A stretch of 16,357 bases of DNA, taken from Clostridiaceae bacterium (GTDB lineage Bacteria > Bacillota > Clostridia > Clostridiales > Clostridiaceae). The notes beneath the pieces are model-generated. The model worked only from the letters and a program-made list of their open reading frames with translations, did no database searches and was not told where the DNA came from. Below, one piece after another: positions 13,825-16,357 of this stretch; the stretch's first letter is position 1; every line of letters starts with the position of its first letter. A program made the position numbers and the translations under genes. Location: contig DOKV01000166.1 in assembly GCA_003510765.1 (NCBI GenBank), positions 1 to 16,357 on the forward strand, written 5' to 3'.

Positions 13825-14016
13825 GGATCTTGAAAATTTCTAATATGGACAACTTTTTTAATCACATTACATAATATTTCCCGTGAGAAGCACCTGAGGG
13901 CTTATCATTCCAGTATTTTTGTAGTAAAATAAAAGAGCAACCAAATAGTTGACAACCGTTTTGAGACCCCGGATAACTCCCAGGGTCTTTTTCTATCTTT
14001 AAAGAGGGAGTGAAAC
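13825..14016 (+). promoter_or_regulatory. spo0A-Nudix intergenic region with candidate promoters
   Basis: Two or three weak sigma-A matches are present: TGGACA (13846-13851)/CATAAT (13870-13875), spacer 18; TTATCA (13902-13907)/TAAAAT (13925-13930), spacer 17; and TTGACA (13949-13954)/GATAAC (13972-13977), spacer 17, whose -10 lies in the loop of the terminator that follows. The first two would need read-through of that terminator to express the Nudix gene. Only experiment could decide between them. Confidence 0.35.
13964..13992 (+). terminator. Intrinsic terminator before the Nudix gene
   Basis: AGACCC (13964-13969) pairs with GGGTCT (13983-13988), 13-nt loop, and T's run to 13992. The stem is short but GC-rich. 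It is about 140 bp past the spo0A stop and only 12 bp before the Nudix ribosome site, so it may end the spo0A transcript or attenuate the Nudix gene. Confidence 0.65.
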
Positions 14017-14559
14017 ATGTTATTTAAAGAAGATACGACAACCAAAGACGTACGATATACTGGGAAAATCATACAATTAGAAACCCATGAGGTGACCTTA
14101 GTGGACGGCAAAAGTGCCTTTCGAGAAATCATCAGGCATCCTGGTGGTGTGTGCATATTGGCCAAGGATGCCTCGGATAGAATTCTCTTGGTGAAACAAT
14201 TTAGAAAGCCCATGGAAGAAGCGTATCTAGAGCTTCCAGCGGGGAAATTAGAAAAAGAATTAACCCCCTTAGAGAATGCCAAAAAAGAGCTAGAAGAAGA
14301 AACTGGTTATCGCGCAAGAAATTTCCATTCTTTAGGAGCTTTTGCCACGTCTCCTGGATATAGTGATGAACTCATTCATCTCTTTGTGGCAGAAGATCTC
14401 TATGAAGGACAAAAGGGCGGAGATGATGATGAGTTCATTGATTTGATTAGGCTCACAAAAGAGGAGTTTTCTGAAGGGATACGACAAGGACACATCAAAG
14501 ATTTGAAAACCGTTGCTTGTTATACTTTAGGAAAAGAAATATTATGGAAAGATTCATAG
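14017..14559 (+). CDS. Nudix hydrolase, ADP-ribose pyrophosphatase type
   Basis: The 180-residue protein resembles the ADP-ribose pyrophosphatase branch (Bacillus NudF), which splits ADP-ribose to AMP and ribose 5-phosphate. It has the N-terminal strand domain that aids dimerisation and LVKQFRKPMEEAYLELPAGKLE leading to the Nudix box (76-98), then TSPGYSDELIHLFVAE, typical of ADP-ribose hydrolases. The box deviates from GX5EX7REUXEEXGU: the first Glu position is Leu82 (a Glu is at 81) and the Arg is Lys90. The metal-binding ELEEETGY part is intact. The ATG at 14017 follows GAGGGAG (14004-14010). Its end overlaps xerD by 16 bp, leaving no room for spoIIM. Confidence 0.92.
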   Translation: MLFKEDTTTKDVRYTGKIIQLETHEVTLVDGKSAFREIIRHPGGVCILAKDASDRILLVKQFRKPMEEAYLELPAGKLEKELTPLENAKKELEEETGYRARNFHSLGAFATSPGYSDELIHLFVAEDLYEGQKGGDDDEFIDLIRLTKEEFSEGIRQGHIKDLKTVACYTLGKEILWKDS

Positions 14560-15419
14560 AAGCCTATCTAGAAGAGTTAAGAAGGCAGCAAAAAGCCGAG
14601 AATACCATGGATGCTTACAAACGAGACCTTTTGAGGTTAAAAGCTTTTTTAGAAGAAGAGCACCTTACTTACGAAGACTTTAATGAAATCGAAGTCTCTC
14701 ATTTCATCAGCTATCTATTAGATCACAACATGTCTCGTGCAACCATTTCCAGGCATTTGGTATCCATTCGCAACTTTTACAAGTACCTTAGAAAAAAGAA
14801 CAAAGTAAAAGAAGCCCCCATCCTCTATTTCGAGTTACCTGAGATCAAGAGAAATCTTCCAGAACCATTATTGGTGGAGGAAGTGGAAAGACTTTTGCTG
14901 GAGCCGGATTTGGCTACCTTAAAAGGCAAGAGAGACAAAGCCATCTTAGAAGTGCTTTATGGTGCAGGGTTGAAAGCGACAGAGCTCATTGAGCTCACTT
15001 TTCGGGATGTGGATTTGTCCAGGGGCAATCTTTCGGTGAAGGGAAAAAAGAATAAAGAGCGTCTCATACCCATAGGCAGCTTCGCCATAGACAGCATCAA
15101 GGACTATTTAGAGGCTAGGGTGGATCCCATTGTAGGCGCTTCCATATTGTTTCCTTCTCAACGGGGGGATCAGATGACCAGACAAGGCCTTTGGAAAATC
15201 TTAAAGGAATATGCCAAAACCTGTGGCTTGTCCACCAACATCAATTTGAACACGCTACGCCATTCCTATGCCGTGCATATGCTCTCTGGTGGCGCAGATC
15301 TCACCACCTTATCGCTCCTTTTGGGGCACAACGATGTGAAGGCCACAGCAGTGTACTTAAAACTGGTGAAAAATAAAAAAATCAAAGAAGTTTACGAAGA
15401 AGCCCATCCCAGGGCATAA
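14544..15419 (+). CDS. xerD: XerD-type tyrosine recombinase with altered active site
   Basis: XerD works with XerC to resolve chromosome dimers at dif. The 291-residue product has the SAM-like N-terminal core-binding domain (4-85) and a catalytic domain (about 108-285), ending in the EVYEEAHPRA tail common to clostridial XerD. The ATG at 14544 fits the family N-terminus; an upstream TTG at 14517 would lie deep in the Nudix gene. Active-site positions: Lys168, Arg239, His262 and Tyr271 are present, but the first Arg is Lys144 (GLKATEL) and the His of HxxR is Asn236 (NTLR). Context (Nudix-xerD-deoB) is conserved. It is probably the cellular XerD, possibly with weaker or altered catalysis. Confidence 0.88.
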   Translation: MERFIEAYLEELRRQQKAENTMDAYKRDLLRLKAFLEEEHLTYEDFNEIEVSHFISYLLDHNMSRATISRHLVSIRNFYKYLRKKNKVKEAPILYFELPEIKRNLPEPLLVEEVERLLLEPDLATLKGKRDKAILEVLYGAGLKATELIELTFRDVDLSRGNLSVKGKKNKERLIPIGSFAIDSIKDYLEARVDPIVGASILFPSQRGDQMTRQGLWKILKEYAKTCGLSTNINLNTLRHSYAVHMLSGGADLTTLSLLLGHNDVKATAVYLKLVKNKKIKEVYEEAHPRA

Positions 15420-15437
15420 GTTTAGGAGGAATTATTT

Positions 15438-16357
15438 ATGAAAAGAGCAATACTTGTGGTACTAGATTCTGTGGGCATTGGTGAAATGCCGGATGCAGCG
15501 GATTATGGAGATGTGGGGTCCAACACCCTTGGTAATATCGCTAAAAAAGTTCAGGGCATGGACTTGCCCAACTTAGAAGCCTTAGGCCTTGGCAACATCG
15601 CCCCTTTGGAAGGGGTGAAAGCCGTGGATGCACCCAAAGGTGCCTTTGGAAAATCCGCAGAGCTTTCCATTGGCAAGGATACGGTCACAGGGCACTGGGA
15701 AATGTCTGGTGTCATTCTTGAAAAGCCATTGAACACCTATCCAGAAGGGTTTTCAAAGGAAATCATGGATGCCTTTGAAGCGAAAATCGGTAGAAAGACC
15801 TTGGGCAATGAAGTGGCTTCAGGGACAGAAATCATTGAGCGTTTGGGTGCAGAACATGTGAAGACGGGATTCCCCATTATTTATACCTCAGCAGACTCTG
15901 TTTTTCAGATTGCAGCCCATGAAGAAGTGATTCCTTTAGAAGAGTTATATAGGTATTGTGAAATTGCCAGAGAGATGCTTGTGGGAGATTGGCAAGTGGG
16001 CAGAGTCATCGCCAGACCCTTCATAGGGGATGTGGATGACTTCCAAAGAACCAGCAACCGTAAAGATTATGCCCTCAATCCTTTCAACAAAACCATTCTG
16101 GAGTATGTGAAGGAAGCGGGTCAAAACGTCATGTGTGTAGGTAAGATTTCTGATGTATTCAACAACATCGGCGTAACCCACACCATTCATACAAGTCATA
16201 ATATGGAAGGGGTGGATGAAACCTTAAGGTTCATGGACCAAAAACTGCCTGGGCTTCTTTGGACCAACTTGGTGGATTTTGATAGTAAATTTGGCCATAG
16301 AAACGATTGGCAAGGATACTATAATGCCTTGAAGGACTTTGACAACAGATTGCCAGA
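15438..16357 (+). CDS. deoB: Phosphopentomutase, 3' end outside window
   Basis: DeoB interconverts (deoxy)ribose 1- and 5-phosphate in nucleoside salvage, using two Mn ions. The window holds 306 codons of about 390. Visible are [25 protein letters not shown] with metal ligand Asp10, the [10 protein letters not shown] phosphothreonine motif (about 79-88), [44 protein letters not shown], and [14 protein letters not shown] with the distal metal ligands. The ATG at 15438 follows TAGGAGGA (15423-15430), 18 bp after xerD. The frame is open to the window end. In relatives it is followed by pupG and other salvage genes. Confidence 0.95.
   Translation, partial: MKRAILVVLDSVGIGEMPDAADYGDVGSNTLGNIAKKVQGMDLPNLEALGLGNIAPLEGVKAVDAPKGAFGKSAELSIGKDTVTGHWEMSGVILEKPLNTYPEGFSKEIMDAFEAKIGRKTLGNEVASGTEIIERLGAEHVKTGFPIIYTSADSVFQIAAHEEVIPLEELYRYCEIAREMLVGDWQVGRVIARPFIGDVDDFQRTSNRKDYALNPFNKTILEYVKEAGQNVMCVGKISDVFNNIGVTHTIHTSHNMEGVDETLRFMDQKLPGLLWTNLVDFDSKFGHRNDWQGYYNALKDFDNRLP

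Noticed and set aside
1..16357. CRISPR array, tRNA, insertion sequence, phage or defence genes
   Set aside because: No regularly spaced repeats, cloverleaf, transposase or phage protein was seen; gene content is core chromosomal, so a new defence or mobile system is not supported here.

Overview
The window is a chromosomal block from a low-to-mid GC Firmicute, most likely a clostridial-type anaerobe. The evidence is strong AGGAGG-type Shine-Dalgarno sites before almost every gene, several TTG starts, and a gene order that matches the housekeeping/sporulation block of Clostridia and Bacillus. All convincing genes are on the + strand; minus-strand reading frames look like shadows.

Layout. 1-1269: the 3' end of a type IV pilin/competence pseudopilin operon (end of a GspH/FimT-like protein, then three small minor-pilin-like proteins). 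1273-1767: aroK. 1768-2448: about 680 bp with no recognisable gene, holding a 43-codon orphan ORF, an intrinsic terminator, a cluster of inverted repeats and the efp promoter and leader. 2449-3006: efp with its terminator. 3205-3591: an Asp23/Gls24 protein with its own promoter and terminator. 3667-12944: a tight ten-gene run, nusB-folD-xseA-xseB-ispA-dxs-tlyA-nadK-argR-recN, with gaps from -26 to +42 bp. 13021-13824: spo0A with its own promoter. 14017-15419: a Nudix hydrolase overlapping xerD. 15438-end: deoB, cut by the window edge.

How the genes work together. The run covers transcription antitermination (NusB), one-carbon folate metabolism (FolD), exonuclease VII (XseA+XseB), isoprenoid precursor synthesis (Dxs, IspA), rRNA methylation (TlyA), NADP supply (NadK, which also supports the NADP-linked FolD), arginine regulation (ArgR) and recombination repair (RecN). 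Start/stop overlaps suggest translational coupling. Nudix, XerD and DeoB form a nucleotide-salvage and chromosome-maintenance group.

Main finding. The order is that of spore-formers, but the sporulation-specific genes are missing at all three places where they normally sit: spoIIIAA-AH between efp and the asp23 gene, spoIVB between recN and spo0A, and spoIIM between the Nudix gene and xerD. Spo0A itself is intact. This suggests a lineage that lost sporulation but kept its master regulator for another role. A second point is XerD, which has the right length and position but carries Lys and Asn at two of the six conserved active-site positions (expected Arg and His). No CRISPR array, tRNA, rRNA, insertion sequence or phage gene was seen.
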